Assembly: GCA_035635855.1 (NCBI GenBank)
Contig: DASQAF010000009.1
Span: forward strand, 806,001 to 870,000
Direction of reading: 5' to 3'
DNA length: 64,000 nt
Origin: UBA11740 sp035635855
GTDB lineage: Bacteria > Acidobacteriota > Blastocatellia > Pyrinomonadales > Pyrinomonadaceae
The notes below the pieces were generated by a model. It was not told the DNA's origin, searched no databases, and was given only the letters and a program-made list of their open reading frames with translations. The stretch's first letter is position 1. Every line of letters begins with the position of its first letter. Below, in pieces: positions 11,101-19,826 of the stretch. The translations under genes and the position numbers were made by a program.

Positions 11101-12000
11101 GTGAACCGGAACCAGCATCGTCCTCGATCCTCGTCCATTGACTGGAAGGAATCACCTGCTGCATCGAACCCAGAAGTTCAGAGTTCGGTGAAGAGACGTG
11201 CTTGCTTTAAAGGAATGCCGGCGCATCCCGGCAGGTGTAACATCTGCGGGAACGACACCTTGTTCTTTTACAATGACCCGGCGAGTTATCGTGAATCTCT
11301 AGTCTGTGGCGAGTGCCTTACCACGAGTCGCTACCGATCGATTGCGCGAGGAATCCTGCGAGCTATCCAGGAATTGACCGGCATCGATGCAGAGAGTGTT
11401 GCTGAGCTTGATCCGCTAGCTGGGAAAGCTTTAAGGATTTACGATACCCAAGTGCCGTTTTACTTTGAGGCCTGTGCTTATCCTGTTCCCGATCTGCTTT
11501 CCAGTTGCAAATGGATTGAGTTGCAAACATCCCAATATCACCCGCAGCAGGCTTGTGGGCTCAGACTAGGGGGAAACATAACCAATCAGAATCTCGAAGC
11601 CCTCACTTATTCGGACAGTAGTTTTGACATCGTCATTACGAGCGATGTGATGGAACACGTGAGGCTCCATAATCGAGCGCATCAGGAAATTCGGCGTGTA
11701 TTGAAACCGGGCGGCATTTACCTCTTCACGGTGCCTCATTTCAGGGACCGACACCAAACCTTCTTCCGGGTGGCGGTGGCCGATCCAGAAGATCCGGCAA
11801 AGGACGTATTCATAACTGAAAAAGAGTATCACGGCGATGCGAACTCAGAGGATGGTAGAGCGTTAAGCTATCGATCGTACGGAACCGATATTGACGAGAC
11901 CCTGCGGGCGCTTGGATTCGATGTCGATTACTGCAAAACAGACTTCCCAGAGCTGGGAATCATGAACACGGAGCTTTTTTTCTGCCGCCTTCGCAGGTGA
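5167..12000 (+). CDS. Giant multi-module glycosyltransferase/methyltransferase
   Basis: This single 2277-residue frame contains, in order: a coiled coil ending in NSRAWRW (about 14-70); GT-B module 1 (152-515); a second coiled coil with NSRSWRLVMRYAR (516-595); GT-B module 2 (649-1008); a GT2 module (1009-1250) with VIVVDNGSADGT, LLNNDT and FEDDDYARRL; GT-B module 3 (1274-1610); a Pro/Gln linker; a class I methyltransferase (1665-1960, DVGCAYAGFL); a four-Cys cluster (CNICG and CGEC, about 2019-2055); and a second methyltransferase-like domain ending in LKPGGIYLFTVPH. All three GT-B modules share a QRPQQ or QRPHH block and a KxYEY-type donor motif. It could build and methylate a repeat unit on one scaffold; that is inference. 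Modules 1 and 2 look like an internal duplication. Confidence 0.9.
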   Translation: MSNEQKKPEPADGDSPEDLQQKLRMLETELEARAQTIEALTAELTARGFQMSAILNSRAWRWLSRYSRLRRRYLAPAYESLQSLYGNEPMAPSVPGDNSNPPSRRSHGEQVLAASEIRTLDDLPESRDSLVAPEPKQLFIPPPTSTLPSQRFDVVCFSIFNWDFRYQRPQQIMSQFSAHGHRVFYLRLDRVLPLQDSPRFSVSSLKENVYQVTLAAMRAPWINHEDIKGKNAQAFLASLEDLRRAYQINEAIAYVMTPSWASAALEAKNRWGWRLIYDCMDEWNGFPGMVPDVTEAEQRLARQCDLVVVTSQHLYDKWCGLNRPMILARNAVDYDFYAKGCRPNPLLASVEHPVVGYYGAIADWFDVELVTYVARKRPNYTFVLLGEIVNVDVSKLERLPNVRVLGQQPYETMPQYLYHFDACLIPFRMNRTTEATDPVKVYEYLSGGKPVVSVALPELESFRDLLYIARDRDDFLVQLDKALTENDPLAIERRRSFAAQNTWQKRYETIIRKLENQQEIELLSSELAGKQRDLEAKQDRIESLSPEAAKAERSLKILSEQLAAKDHQLKLILNSRSWRLVMRYARWKNRYLIPPYRSLRTLLKKPLAQRKIRTTEKSRRKPQMLFPSPEQVGLLASVSSNTSPAALPKPDVVCFSIVDWDFRTQRPQQLMSQFAAAGHRVFYVSQNFHPGQAYRFEERRQNIYEVSLRGLERNVYTDVLDDEARDALFNSLDALRRDVLLGATVAFVQLPFWWPLVNEARNQFAWPVVYDCMDHHRGFSTNKQSKPDQEHDLLASADLVVTSSDFLGEQACQHSSNVLMVRNACDYEHFANVGQANGVRRVVGYYGAIADWFDSDLVADLAERRPDWNFLLVGSTFSGDIGRLARLPNVVLPGEKPYSEIPGWLSRFDVAIIPFKRGPLTDATNPVKAYEILAGGKPLVSVPIPEMTAFASLVRLASTAEEFEKEITAALDENGPELVAKRRAFASEHTWQKRYEILAPAVRNVFPKASLIIVTFNNLELSRLCLESLYARTEWPSFEVIVVDNGSADGTAEYLKEAENIFPNLRVVLNQTNLGFAAANNIGLKLATGDYLVLLNNDTVVTRGWLSALIRHLRRDPKIGMIGPVTNAIANEAKVEVDYTTVEDMPVWAADYVRKHDAQVLPISMLAMFCVAMRREVFEEVGPLDERFGVGMFEDDDYARRLRGAGYELRLARDSFVHHWQRASFRLIADEEYRRIYQENQNKYEIKWGKRRGTRNNLHSGQLKEVLAKVEKSKGVVIFLPSIGWNIHLFQRPHHLAREFARLGYVSIFDSSNSNDEVNGFKEIESNLFLFRGPEDVLHEIPDSVLWTFPYNFDRKDFYPRTSRTIYDWVDDLEVFPYDRSFLERNHRRGLREASAVVSVALSLHERALATRTDAIHLPNGVEYQRFAAEAETPDDSDIEALLGEGKPIAGYYGALAEWFDYKLLDEVACLRPDWNFLLIGQSLDQSLSQQQVLQHPNVKWIGPRPYESLPAYLRVFDVATIPFLINNITEATSPLKLYEYFAAGKAVITTAMPECESFSDVRIVRSAGEFSQALDRARKQGRDEEYRTRVRAIARENSWTVRMQTVERILRQTAQPNQKATQSLPPVATAPEAQPRAPQPQQQRLVGAAAELARRFRHFDTVGNRRFFDALCNHLSSLASDSCLPMYFEFAITCNERGRRVATLLKKYTKLRGKRYLDVGCAYAGFLVAFAQQGAEVVGIDTDEVVLTLAQPNLLDNKLKAPLLKKDATRFEELEGFRNSFDIITCNDVIEHVDDPQSLLCNIANLMRDDGVAYFEIPNRFHPRHVLQDGHYQLFGITLLDYPQAHEYYSLHAPGVPYGVRHYLELQQYTQMFEEAGMTLTVMEESFGALDMKMVHDDIAELRASAQTRLDTVPQTVRHRVEERLSQYLNELENLSLSTPDQQADFRLRYGLGFWQLLARKAPEPTKSVMAGGHLGIVNRNQHRPRSSSIDWKESPAASNPEVQSSVKRRACFKGMPAHPGRCNICGNDTLFFYNDPASYRESLVCGECLTTSRYRSIARGILRAIQELTGIDAESVAELDPLAGKALRIYDTQVPFYFEACAYPVPDLLSSCKWIELQTSQYHPQQACGLRLGGNITNQNLEALTYSDSSFDIVITSDVMEHVRLHNRAHQEIRRVLKPGGIYLFTVPHFRDRHQTFFRVAVADPEDPAKDVFITEKEYHGDANSEDGRALSYRSYGTDIDETLRALGFDVDYCKTDFPELGIMNTELFFCRLRR

Positions 12001-12109
12001 CGCCAGTCGCCAAGCGGCCGAAGTGAAACGAGAATGTGAAGCACTGAGCTGGCGCGCAGCCGATTTCAAGTGAGCTTGCCCAGCAGTTGAGTTTGCCGAG
12101 AGTATTGGA

Positions 12110-13087
12110 ATGAATCATCCGAAGCCAGGAACAGTCGATTATGAACGACATGTACAAGAGGAGATTGAGTACTTCAGTAGTCTCTTCAAGGAGGGGGAAG
12201 GCCGCGAAACCCTGCACCAGCCTATCCCTCCATCCTGGCAGGAGGCGGAGCGCCGAGCCGCCATGCTGATTAACGAGAAGACGGGGAATTTCCTGGGCGG
12301 CCATATCGAGAAACGGCTCAATAGCCGCCCCTGCATTCGCTTGCTTTCGCTGGGGTCGGGAGCCTGCGGAATGGAGATCGACTTTGCGAAGACATGCCCT
12401 CAAGCCAAAATCGTCTGCATGGATCTTAACGCTGACCTTCTCGAATTGGGGCGCGAGCGAGCCAGGCAGCTGGGACTGAACATGGAGTTTACGCCGACCG
12501 ATCTGAACACCGTGGATTTGCCCAGGAATGAGTTTGATTTTGTTTATTGCGCGGCTGCGCTCCACCACGTGATCGAGCTAGAGCGACTGGCGGAGCAAAT
12601 AAAGGCGACCCTGCGTCCGGAGGGAGAGTTTGTCATTGTAGATGTGATTACGCAAAGCGGATACCTGATGTGGCCTGAGACCCGGGAAGCAGTGCGTAAC
12701 ATTTGGAAAACGCTCCCGGCGCGCTTCCGCATCAATCATACGTGCGGACCGAAAGGTCAAGTCGATGAGGAGGTATGGGAGTCCGACACAAGCCAGCACG
12801 GCATGGAGTGCGTTCGCTCAGGCGACATTCTGGCCGTCCTCGAGCAAGCGTTTGAGGTCAAGCATTTTGTTCCATACTTCAGCATAAGCCGCAGATTTCT
12901 TGACACTATGTATGGACCGAATTATGACCTCTCGGCTTCGCTCGACGCCGCGACCTTCAACTGGATTTGGGCGCTGGACCGGCACTATCTCGAATCGCGT
13001 CAACTGAGGCCCGAGACATTCTTTGGCGTCTACCAACCTAAGAAGCCGAAGCGCGGTTTGTTAGCCCGTTTGCGCGGCTCATTCTAA
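12110..13087 (+). CDS. Class I SAM-dependent methyltransferase
   Basis: The 325-residue protein has the Rossmann methyltransferase motifs: LLSLGSGACGMEIDFA (motif I), CMDLNADLLELGRERA (acidic loop binding the ribose of SAM), FDFVYCAAALHHV (motif IV) and LRPEGEFVIVDV (motif VI). The methyl acceptor is unknown; in this setting a sugar or glycan end is likely. It follows the giant transferase by about 110 bp on the same strand and was probably transcribed with it. The N-terminal 75 residues are outside the core fold and not recognised. Confidence 0.85.
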   Translation: MNHPKPGTVDYERHVQEEIEYFSSLFKEGEGRETLHQPIPPSWQEAERRAAMLINEKTGNFLGGHIEKRLNSRPCIRLLSLGSGACGMEIDFAKTCPQAKIVCMDLNADLLELGRERARQLGLNMEFTPTDLNTVDLPRNEFDFVYCAAALHHVIELERLAEQIKATLRPEGEFVIVDVITQSGYLMWPETREAVRNIWKTLPARFRINHTCGPKGQVDEEVWESDTSQHGMECVRSGDILAVLEQAFEVKHFVPYFSISRRFLDTMYGPNYDLSASLDAATFNWIWALDRHYLESRQLRPETFFGVYQPKKPKRGLLARLRGSF

Positions 13088-13170
13088 CTAGAGCCGGCTC
13101 TGACACAGCAATCTTGCAGTTGGCGATATTGAGAATAATTGTTTCCTGGTCAAAGACCATACGGTTCGCC

Positions 13171-14106
13171 ATGTACAAAAAGCATCGTATCGCTGTAATT
13201 ATTCCAGCTCACAATGAAGCTCGCCATATCGGTCAAGTCATCCGAGGCGTGCCTGAGTTTGTCGATTACGTGATTGTTGTCGATGACAACAGCCGGGATG
13301 CTACCGGGGAGATTGCCTTGGCGATTCAGGATCCGCGTTTGATTCTTCTGAGAACTACGCAGCAGGAGGGTGTCGGCGGGGCCGTCATCTTAGGTTATCG
13401 TAAAGGCGTTGGATTGGGCAGCGACCTCTTAGTGAAGATGGACGGAGACGGCCAGATGCCTCCCGAATCCCTATCGTCTCTGTTGGACGCCGTCATAGAT
13501 CAAGGTTACGACTATGCGAAAGGCAACCGCTTCCTGGCAGGGGAGTCATTGGCCCAAATGCCGAAGCATCGCCTCTTCGGTAATGTGCTACTTACCTTTA
13601 TGACTAAACTCGCTTCCGGTTATTGGCACATCTTTGATCCCCAAAATGGCTATACCGTGATCAAAGCCGATGCGCTACGAGTTCTGGATCTCGACCGAAT
13701 TAACAAACGCTATTTCTTCGAGAATGATGTCTTAGTCCAATTGAATTTCTTCAGCTTTCGGGTCAAGGACGTTGCTATTCCAGCCTGTTACGGGGAGGAG
13801 GAGTCAGGGATAAGTCTCTTCCAAGTCGGTTTTACGTTTCCGGTCCTTCTCTTGCGGAGATATTTTCGCCGCATCTATCAAAAGTATGTGCTGAGAGATT
13901 TCTCGCCGATTGCTCTCTTCTTGTTTCTCGGCTTGGCACTTTTTTCCTGGGGGTCTTCGTTTGGGGTCTACATCTGGATCAAGAGCTATGCCACCGGACA
14001 CCCAACGGCAATTGGCACTATCATGGTGGCACTATTGCCGCTCATACTCGGTTTTCAGCTCTTGTTGCAGGCATTTGTAATGGACATTCAAGAAACTCCT
14101 AAGTGA
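13171..14106 (+). CDS. GT2 polyprenyl-phosphate glycosyltransferase
   Basis: A GT2 domain of the dolichol/polyprenyl-phosphate mannosyltransferase type fills the first 230 residues: IAVIIPAHNEARHI, VIVVDDNSRDAT and VKMDGDGQMPP (the DxD-like metal site). Two C-terminal membrane segments follow. Such enzymes load a hexose onto undecaprenyl phosphate so that membrane GT-C enzymes can use it; two GT-C-like proteins occur downstream. ATG 13171 fits the usual family start; an in-frame TTG at 13114 would add 19 atypical residues. Confidence 0.85.
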   Translation: MYKKHRIAVIIPAHNEARHIGQVIRGVPEFVDYVIVVDDNSRDATGEIALAIQDPRLILLRTTQQEGVGGAVILGYRKGVGLGSDLLVKMDGDGQMPPESLSSLLDAVIDQGYDYAKGNRFLAGESLAQMPKHRLFGNVLLTFMTKLASGYWHIFDPQNGYTVIKADALRVLDLDRINKRYFFENDVLVQLNFFSFRVKDVAIPACYGEEESGISLFQVGFTFPVLLLRRYFRRIYQKYVLRDFSPIALFLFLGLALFSWGSSFGVYIWIKSYATGHPTAIGTIMVALLPLILGFQLLLQAFVMDIQETPK

Positions 14107-14303
14107 GTATACAAATGCAACTGGATCTCATAAGATGGGAACCCACCGGAAAGAAGTGGCTCAAGATGCAGGACGAGGAATGCAGATTGCAGGGCGAGAT
14201 GAACGCTGATAGCCGGATTAGTAACTCACGGGCTCTTAGTTAGCCAAAGCCGTGTCGAACGAAGTCGCCAGCGACTCGGGCTTTCCAAACTTATCAAGAC
14301 GAA

Positions 14304-16067
14304 ATGATGGAACACGATCGCGATTTATTACTTAAGACGATCATTGATAACGAAGGTCTTCGTTCAATCACGTTTGTTCATGCGCCAGAACAGTTTCTCG
14401 CGGAAACACAGCAGTATGGGGCCATGTTTATGCCAGTCTGGGCCTACACGCTCGCGGCTTACATAGAAGAGCAAGAGAGTTATGACCTGAGGTTGTGCGA
14501 TCTCCGTTTTGAAAAAATCAACGAGATAGCCGAGGCCGATCTATTTGTTTTCAGTGGTACTAATCAGGATTACGAGGGTATTGTCGACGCGGAAAGGCAA
14601 CTCCGCGCCAGTTTTCCCAATTCTACTTTTATCATCGGGGGCCCTATTGCGTGGTCTCTTAATCAGGCTGGCGAGGCTGAGAAGCTAAGCATGTTCGATC
14701 ACATTTTTGTGGGCGACGGCGAAGAGGCATTTCCCAACTTCATAAGAACGTTTTCCCAACGACGCACACTGCCCAAAATAATCGAGACCACGAAGCGATT
14801 CGATGTCGCGAAGGCCAAGGGTTTTTTTCGGCCTTTTCTCGTTCAGACTTATCACCGCTACTATGGCGCCGTGCTGGAAGTGTCGCGCGGTTGCCCTTTT
14901 CTCTGTGAATTCTGTGATATTCGTATTCTTCCCGATAACAATCGCCCCCACAACCTGCCGCCCGACTTGATTATCTCAGAGTTAGATTATCTGGCCCGAC
15001 TCGGAATAAGACAGGTGCTGCTCGCCTGCGATAATTTCATCGGTGATTTGCGATGGGCCGAAGAGATTGCCGATAAGATCATAGAATGGCAAGAGCGCAC
15101 GGGCCTCAGCATGGCTCTTTACACCTGGCTGACCCTGAACGTCGGCAAGCACCCACGGTTACTCAAGAAGCTTCGCTTAGCGAATTTTGATATGTTGTTC
15201 ATTGGAGTGGAGAGTTTTAGCGATAATTCACTTCTTGAAACTGCCAAGGTGCAAAACACCGCAGGTGATATGATCGCCATACTGCGCACGATTCATTCGT
15301 ATGGCTTTGTGATCATCGCCGGACTGATTTTTGGCTTCGACTCTGATACCGAGGAATCATTCCAAATTACGCTGGATGGCATGCTCAAGTCGGGCCTAAT
15401 CTCAGGGGATCCGTCACTGCTTACCGCCTTACCTGGCACGCCACTGTACCGCCGGATGCAATTATCTGGTCGACTTCGCAAGAATAAAAACAGCCTCGGC
15501 GGGTACAAATACTGCACGAACATTCGATACCTCATGCCGCGTCAGCAGTTGGTACGCGGCTATCAAAGCTTTGTAAACGCATTTTGCCAGGGCGAATATC
15601 AGTATCAGAGATTTAAGGGCTACCTCGACAATCTGGGTCAGGGTAATTATGTGCCCCTCCAGGCGAAAGGGTATGGCAGTCTCGGCAAATACCTCTTCAT
15701 GGTGTTCAAGAGCCCGAATGCAATAAAGATGCTAGCGCGCCGACTTCTAATTGCTTCGCGTCCCAGTGTGATGTGGACAATACTGCGGGCCATTTTCTTG
15801 CTGATCTTAAGATCACAGCGGCATAAACACTTGACTGGCATTTTCCAGTTCTGGCTCTTTGCCTGGACGAACTCAATCTTGAAGTATCAGGGATTGAGTG
15901 ATGCAGATTTCGACGTTGAGTCTGTGTCTGCGGATTTTGATAACTCACTGATCCTGCCGAAAAACTATGCGGAGTCGGCTGTGGAAGATATTCCCCAAGT
16001 CAAGATCAACGCTCAGCAACGGGTAACCATGCACCAACTCCAACGATTAACAGTTTCAAGGCAGTAA
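14304..16067 (+). CDS. B12-binding-type radical SAM enzyme
   Basis: The 587-residue protein has an N-terminal Rossmann-like half of the cobalamin-binding type (about 25-160) and a radical SAM core with the iron-sulfur motif Cys197-x3-Cys201-x2-Cys204 inside RGCPFLCEFCDIR. GVESF, GLIFGFDSDTEESF and TALPGTPLYRRM follow, as in the family that includes hopanoid-modifying HpnJ-like and related methyltransferase-like enzymes. The C-terminal 130 residues have hydrophobic stretches and may sit on the membrane. It may methylate or rearrange an unactivated carbon of a lipid or sugar; the substrate is unknown. It lies between glycosyltransferase genes. A hairpin at about 14246-14284 lies just upstream. 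Confidence 0.82.
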   Translation: MMEHDRDLLLKTIIDNEGLRSITFVHAPEQFLAETQQYGAMFMPVWAYTLAAYIEEQESYDLRLCDLRFEKINEIAEADLFVFSGTNQDYEGIVDAERQLRASFPNSTFIIGGPIAWSLNQAGEAEKLSMFDHIFVGDGEEAFPNFIRTFSQRRTLPKIIETTKRFDVAKAKGFFRPFLVQTYHRYYGAVLEVSRGCPFLCEFCDIRILPDNNRPHNLPPDLIISELDYLARLGIRQVLLACDNFIGDLRWAEEIADKIIEWQERTGLSMALYTWLTLNVGKHPRLLKKLRLANFDMLFIGVESFSDNSLLETAKVQNTAGDMIAILRTIHSYGFVIIAGLIFGFDSDTEESFQITLDGMLKSGLISGDPSLLTALPGTPLYRRMQLSGRLRKNKNSLGGYKYCTNIRYLMPRQQLVRGYQSFVNAFCQGEYQYQRFKGYLDNLGQGNYVPLQAKGYGSLGKYLFMVFKSPNAIKMLARRLLIASRPSVMWTILRAIFLLILRSQRHKHLTGIFQFWLFAWTNSILKYQGLSDADFDVESVSADFDNSLILPKNYAESAVEDIPQVKINAQQRVTMHQLQRLTVSRQ

Positions 16068-16346
16068 AGAGTTTGTTGGCGTTCTTCCCAGCTACTATTG
16101 AAACCGTTTCGCTTTCATTGCCTGGTTCACGCATCACAACGAACCACCCGACAGGTTTGCGGTCAACTCTGCCATCGGTCGCTTCGTGTGGCTGACTTGC
16201 TAACGGCGCGGTGCTTTGCCTGGGGAAGATACAATAGTCGACGCGCGCCGGCATCTTCGTTTTCAATTTACTTCAGCTAGCTGCCGCGGAACCTCTTCAG
16301 TTCTGCAACTCGTTAGAACTAGTAACAGAAAAAAATTTGAAACTCT

Positions 16347-18350
16347 ATGGTGCTTCTTACATTTGTTGCTGCTCATTATTTGTTTCTGGTAGTGCTGGCA
16401 ATTCTTAGCTACATGATCGGACGCAGACTTACGCTACGCGTGAACTACGATTCTCTGTGGGAAGAAGTCAGCATATGCATGAGCCTGGGTCTCGGCTTAA
16501 TTGGCTATCTCATATTCCTCCTCGGAATATTGGGACTGCTATATAAATGGGTCGTGATCATAGCCATGACCGCGTGCGTCGCGGGCACTTATCCGGTTCC
16601 GCTGCAGGTAGCTCAAGGTATGATGTCCACGCTGAGACGCGCAAAGCTTCGCGCCTGGGCGCTGCTGGGTGCTGGTCTTGCTCTTAGCCTGCCTGTCCTG
16701 GTGCTACCGCTTTATCCACCTGCACAATTCGACGCAACATTTTATTTTCTTGCCTCTGCGAAGATCTATGCACAGCACCATGGGCTCGTGTTCCTCAGTT
16801 ATCTTAGGTTTCCTGTTCTAACCCAGCTTAACGAGATGTTCTTTACTCTAGCGCTTCTGCTATATGACGACATCGCTGCCCAACTCATTCAGCTCTTGAT
16901 GCTGATGCTACTGACATTAGCGGTAATTGCATTTTGTCGGAGGAATTTTTCGAAACAAGCAGGCTGGTGGGCAGCAGCACTTTTGCTGGCGAATTCTGTT
17001 GTGCTGTGGTGCGGCTCGGTTGCCTACGTGGATATATCCTTGATGCTTTTCTCTACGATGGCTGCATACACCTTCTGGAACTGGCTGAACTCTCGCCAAC
17101 GTCACTGGCTAACGCTGTCGGGGCTATTTTGTGGGTTTGCGGCGAGCACAAAGTACCCTGGCCTTTTTTTTCCTCTGCTCTTCGGGATGGTGACGTTGTA
17201 CATCGCAATTCGAGAACGTAGATACTTGTATCCTCTTCATCTGTCAGCAATGGCCTTCGTCGTAGCTGCACCATGGTATATCCGCAACTACTACTATACT
17301 GGCGATCCGGTTTTCCCATTCTTACCCCAGGTCTTCGGCTACACCTTTTGGACGCCCGCGGATGTGCAGGGACTACTAGGCGACATGCAGCGGTGGGGCA
17401 TAGGGCGAAGCCTCCCGGCCTTGTTGTCGCTTCCGTGGTATCTTGCCTTCAATCAGGATGTTTTCCTTTCGCAAGGGCTCCATCTATCCACACTATACTT
17501 CTTTGCGCTTCCCATAATAGTGTTGTTTAGTATCAAGGATGCGCGGATCAGAAGGATACTAGGGTTTGCACTCGCATTCGTGCTTTTCTGGTGTTTCAGT
17601 TCTCAAGTCTTGCGCTTCATATTGCCCGCAGTTCCGATAATGAGCGTAGCCGCGGCCGCTTCGCTCGATATGCTTTTGGGCTGGGTTCCTTTCACCCGCA
17701 AATGGAGAAGTCATTGGATTGTGGTGGTCATTGTCTTCGTGGGGTTGGCCTTTGGAGGGTGGCGATATTCCGGGGCCGCTTGGCAAGCGAATGGTCCGAT
17801 ACCAGTATCGCAAGAGCAGCGAGACAACTACCTCACCGAGCGGCTACCATCCTATCCTGCGTACAAGCTGCTAAACAGCCTCAGGGGGCCCAGCTATACG
17901 CTGTACGCAATGCATGACGAGAATATGGCGTACTTCGTGGATGGCGTCTACAAGGGAGATTTTTTCGGCCCTGCTCGCTACTCTCGTATCTGGCCGTTTA
18001 CCGACGGGCAGTCGCTTTACAGGGAGCTGAAAAGCCAGGGGGCTGACTATTTTTTGATAAACAATCAACGAAAGAAAATCGAACTACCCCAAGACAGCTT
18101 TTTCCGGAGCCACTTCAAACCCATGTACGAAGGAGGGGATGTTCACCTCTTTGAGTTAACTGAGTTAGCCTTCGAGTCCCGTGCAACCGACGGATGTTTG
18201 CGGCGCACGTGCAACTGTACTTCTGTCTCAACAGTATACGACGAGAGGCATTGGCATTATTTTCACCTAAAATATCCGATCACAGCATCCAGCCGACCTT
18301 ACCGGTACCTTACTTCGACCCTTCTATTGACCAAGATGGCAGTTCCATAA
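16347..18350 (+). CDS. GT-C family integral membrane glycosyltransferase
   Basis: This 667-residue protein has roughly a dozen membrane segments. An acidic residue in a loop after the second block (PPAQFDATFYFLASAKI) resembles the catalytic loop of ArnT/PMT-type GT-C enzymes, which use polyprenyl-phosphate sugars on the outer face of the membrane. WYIRNYYYTGDPVFPF is also common in this group. The soluble C-terminal domain is short, and the last 60 or so residues look atypical and Cys-rich, so the end may have drifted. The polyprenyl-phosphate glycosyltransferase at 13171 could supply its donor. Confidence 0.75.
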   Translation: MVLLTFVAAHYLFLVVLAILSYMIGRRLTLRVNYDSLWEEVSICMSLGLGLIGYLIFLLGILGLLYKWVVIIAMTACVAGTYPVPLQVAQGMMSTLRRAKLRAWALLGAGLALSLPVLVLPLYPPAQFDATFYFLASAKIYAQHHGLVFLSYLRFPVLTQLNEMFFTLALLLYDDIAAQLIQLLMLMLLTLAVIAFCRRNFSKQAGWWAAALLLANSVVLWCGSVAYVDISLMLFSTMAAYTFWNWLNSRQRHWLTLSGLFCGFAASTKYPGLFFPLLFGMVTLYIAIRERRYLYPLHLSAMAFVVAAPWYIRNYYYTGDPVFPFLPQVFGYTFWTPADVQGLLGDMQRWGIGRSLPALLSLPWYLAFNQDVFLSQGLHLSTLYFFALPIIVLFSIKDARIRRILGFALAFVLFWCFSSQVLRFILPAVPIMSVAAAASLDMLLGWVPFTRKWRSHWIVVVIVFVGLAFGGWRYSGAAWQANGPIPVSQEQRDNYLTERLPSYPAYKLLNSLRGPSYTLYAMHDENMAYFVDGVYKGDFFGPARYSRIWPFTDGQSLYRELKSQGADYFLINNQRKKIELPQDSFFRSHFKPMYEGGDVHLFELTELAFESRATDGCLRRTCNCTSVSTVYDERHWHYFHLKYPITASSRPYRYLTSTLLLTKMAVP

Positions 18351-18381
18351 GTATTTCGACACAGCCTGACTGACGAAAGAA

Positions 18382-19557
18382 ATGCTCAGAGTCCTTTCAG
18401 TTTTCGGCACCCGCCCCGAGGCAATCAAGATGGCGCCGGTAATTCAGGCGCTGGCGGCCCGTCCCGATGTGTTTGAGTCGAAGGTTTGTGTCACGGCTCA
18501 ACATCGCAGCATGCTGGACCAGACGCTGCAACTCTTTAGCATCGTTCCCGACTACGATCTCGACATCATGGCGAACGATCAATCGCCCACGCAGGTAGCC
18601 GCAGCAGTGCTTTCAAAACTCGAACCAATTCTGAAAACAGAAAAGCCTGATTGGGCCTTGCTCCAGGGCGACACTACAACCACCGCCGCCGCGGCGCTCG
18701 CTTCATTTTATGCGGGTGTGAAGATTGGCCATGTCGAAGCAGGCCTGCGCACGAAAGATAAGTGGCAACCGTTTCCCGAAGAGATTAATCGGCGGATTGT
18801 CAGTCTGATGGCTGACTTGCATTTTGCCGCGACTGAGTCCGCTCAGGGCAATCTGCTGGCGGAAGGAATTCCCGCGAATCGCATTCACGTCACGGGGAAT
18901 CCTGTGATTGATGCGTTGCAGTCTATGTTGGGCCGCCCGATGCCGTCGCAAATCGCCTCGCTGCTTAAAGCAGCCGAACCGGAAGATGAATCAGGGAGGA
19001 GTCGAGTTGGAGGCGAGCTTTCAGCCGCGCCCAATGTGATTGATAGAAAGCTTATTCTGGTCACCGCACATCGCCGCGAGAATTTCGGTCGCCCTCTGGA
19101 AAATATCTGCCGGGCTCTACTCGCGATCGCACGTCGATATCAAGAACAGGTCCATATCGTTTATCCAGTGCATGAAAACCCCAATGTGCGCGGGCCGGTA
19201 TGGCGGATCCTTAATGGCTCGCCGGCTATCACACTAACGTCACCACTTGATTATCTGTCACTGATTCATCTAGCCAATCACTGTTACCTGATCATCACCG
19301 ACTCAGGTGGACTCCAGGAGGAAGGGCCGAGTTTAGGAAAACCCGTACTGGTGATGCGCAACATCACGGAACGTCCTGAGGCCGTCGCCGCGGGTAAGGC
19401 TCGAGTAATTGGGGTTGAGACAGAAACAATAGTAGCCGAGATATCTCGCTTACTGGATAACGAGCAGGCATACCTTTCAATGAGCTTACCAGCCAACCTT
19501 TATGGTGACGGCAAAGCCAGCGAGAGGATCTTAGAGGCCTTACTGGCGTTTTCGTGA
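18382..19557 (+). CDS. wecB: UDP-N-acetylglucosamine 2-epimerase (non-hydrolysing)
   Basis: The N-terminus VFGTRPEAIKMAPV, the block HVEAGLRT, the core VTAHRRENFG and the C-terminal DSGGLQEEGPSLGKPVLVMR identify the non-hydrolysing UDP-HexNAc 2-epimerase family. It turns UDP-GlcNAc (or a 2,3-diacetamido relative, as in WbpI) into the manno isomer. At 391 residues it is slightly longer than usual owing to a polar linker at about 195-220. It is followed by a Gfo/Idh dehydrogenase and a DegT aminotransferase. That order recalls the WbpB/WbpE/WbpI set for diamino-uronic sugars, so WbpI-like activity is possible. Confidence 0.88.
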   Translation: MLRVLSVFGTRPEAIKMAPVIQALAARPDVFESKVCVTAQHRSMLDQTLQLFSIVPDYDLDIMANDQSPTQVAAAVLSKLEPILKTEKPDWALLQGDTTTTAAAALASFYAGVKIGHVEAGLRTKDKWQPFPEEINRRIVSLMADLHFAATESAQGNLLAEGIPANRIHVTGNPVIDALQSMLGRPMPSQIASLLKAAEPEDESGRSRVGGELSAAPNVIDRKLILVTAHRRENFGRPLENICRALLAIARRYQEQVHIVYPVHENPNVRGPVWRILNGSPAITLTSPLDYLSLIHLANHCYLIITDSGGLQEEGPSLGKPVLVMRNITERPEAVAAGKARVIGVETETIVAEISRLLDNEQAYLSMSLPANLYGDGKASERILEALLAFS

Positions 19558-19826
19558 GGACATTTGATAAGACGAGAAAACGCGTTTGTCGTGCAGTACG
19601 AACGAATGCCCACCGACTCCTACAAGTCTGGGCTGCCTACTGATAACGTCGATAACTTTGGACAGGGTTCCAGTCGCTTCCGGTCACTCGTGGTGGGATC
19701 GGGCAGGGTAGCAGACTCCCCCGGGAATGCTCGGCTGGCTGGCTCTGAGGCACCGCGCTCTGACGTACGACGCGTATCGGGCCCTCCTTCCATTTTGGCT
19801 CACTTGCCGGTTATGCTCAGGCCCTG

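Noticed and set aside
14103..14243. Small frame starting GTG at 14103 and overlapping the preceding stop (GTGA)
   Set aside because: The overlap is suggestive of coupling, but the 46-residue product shows no domain, and hairpin-forming DNA follows it; too weak to call.
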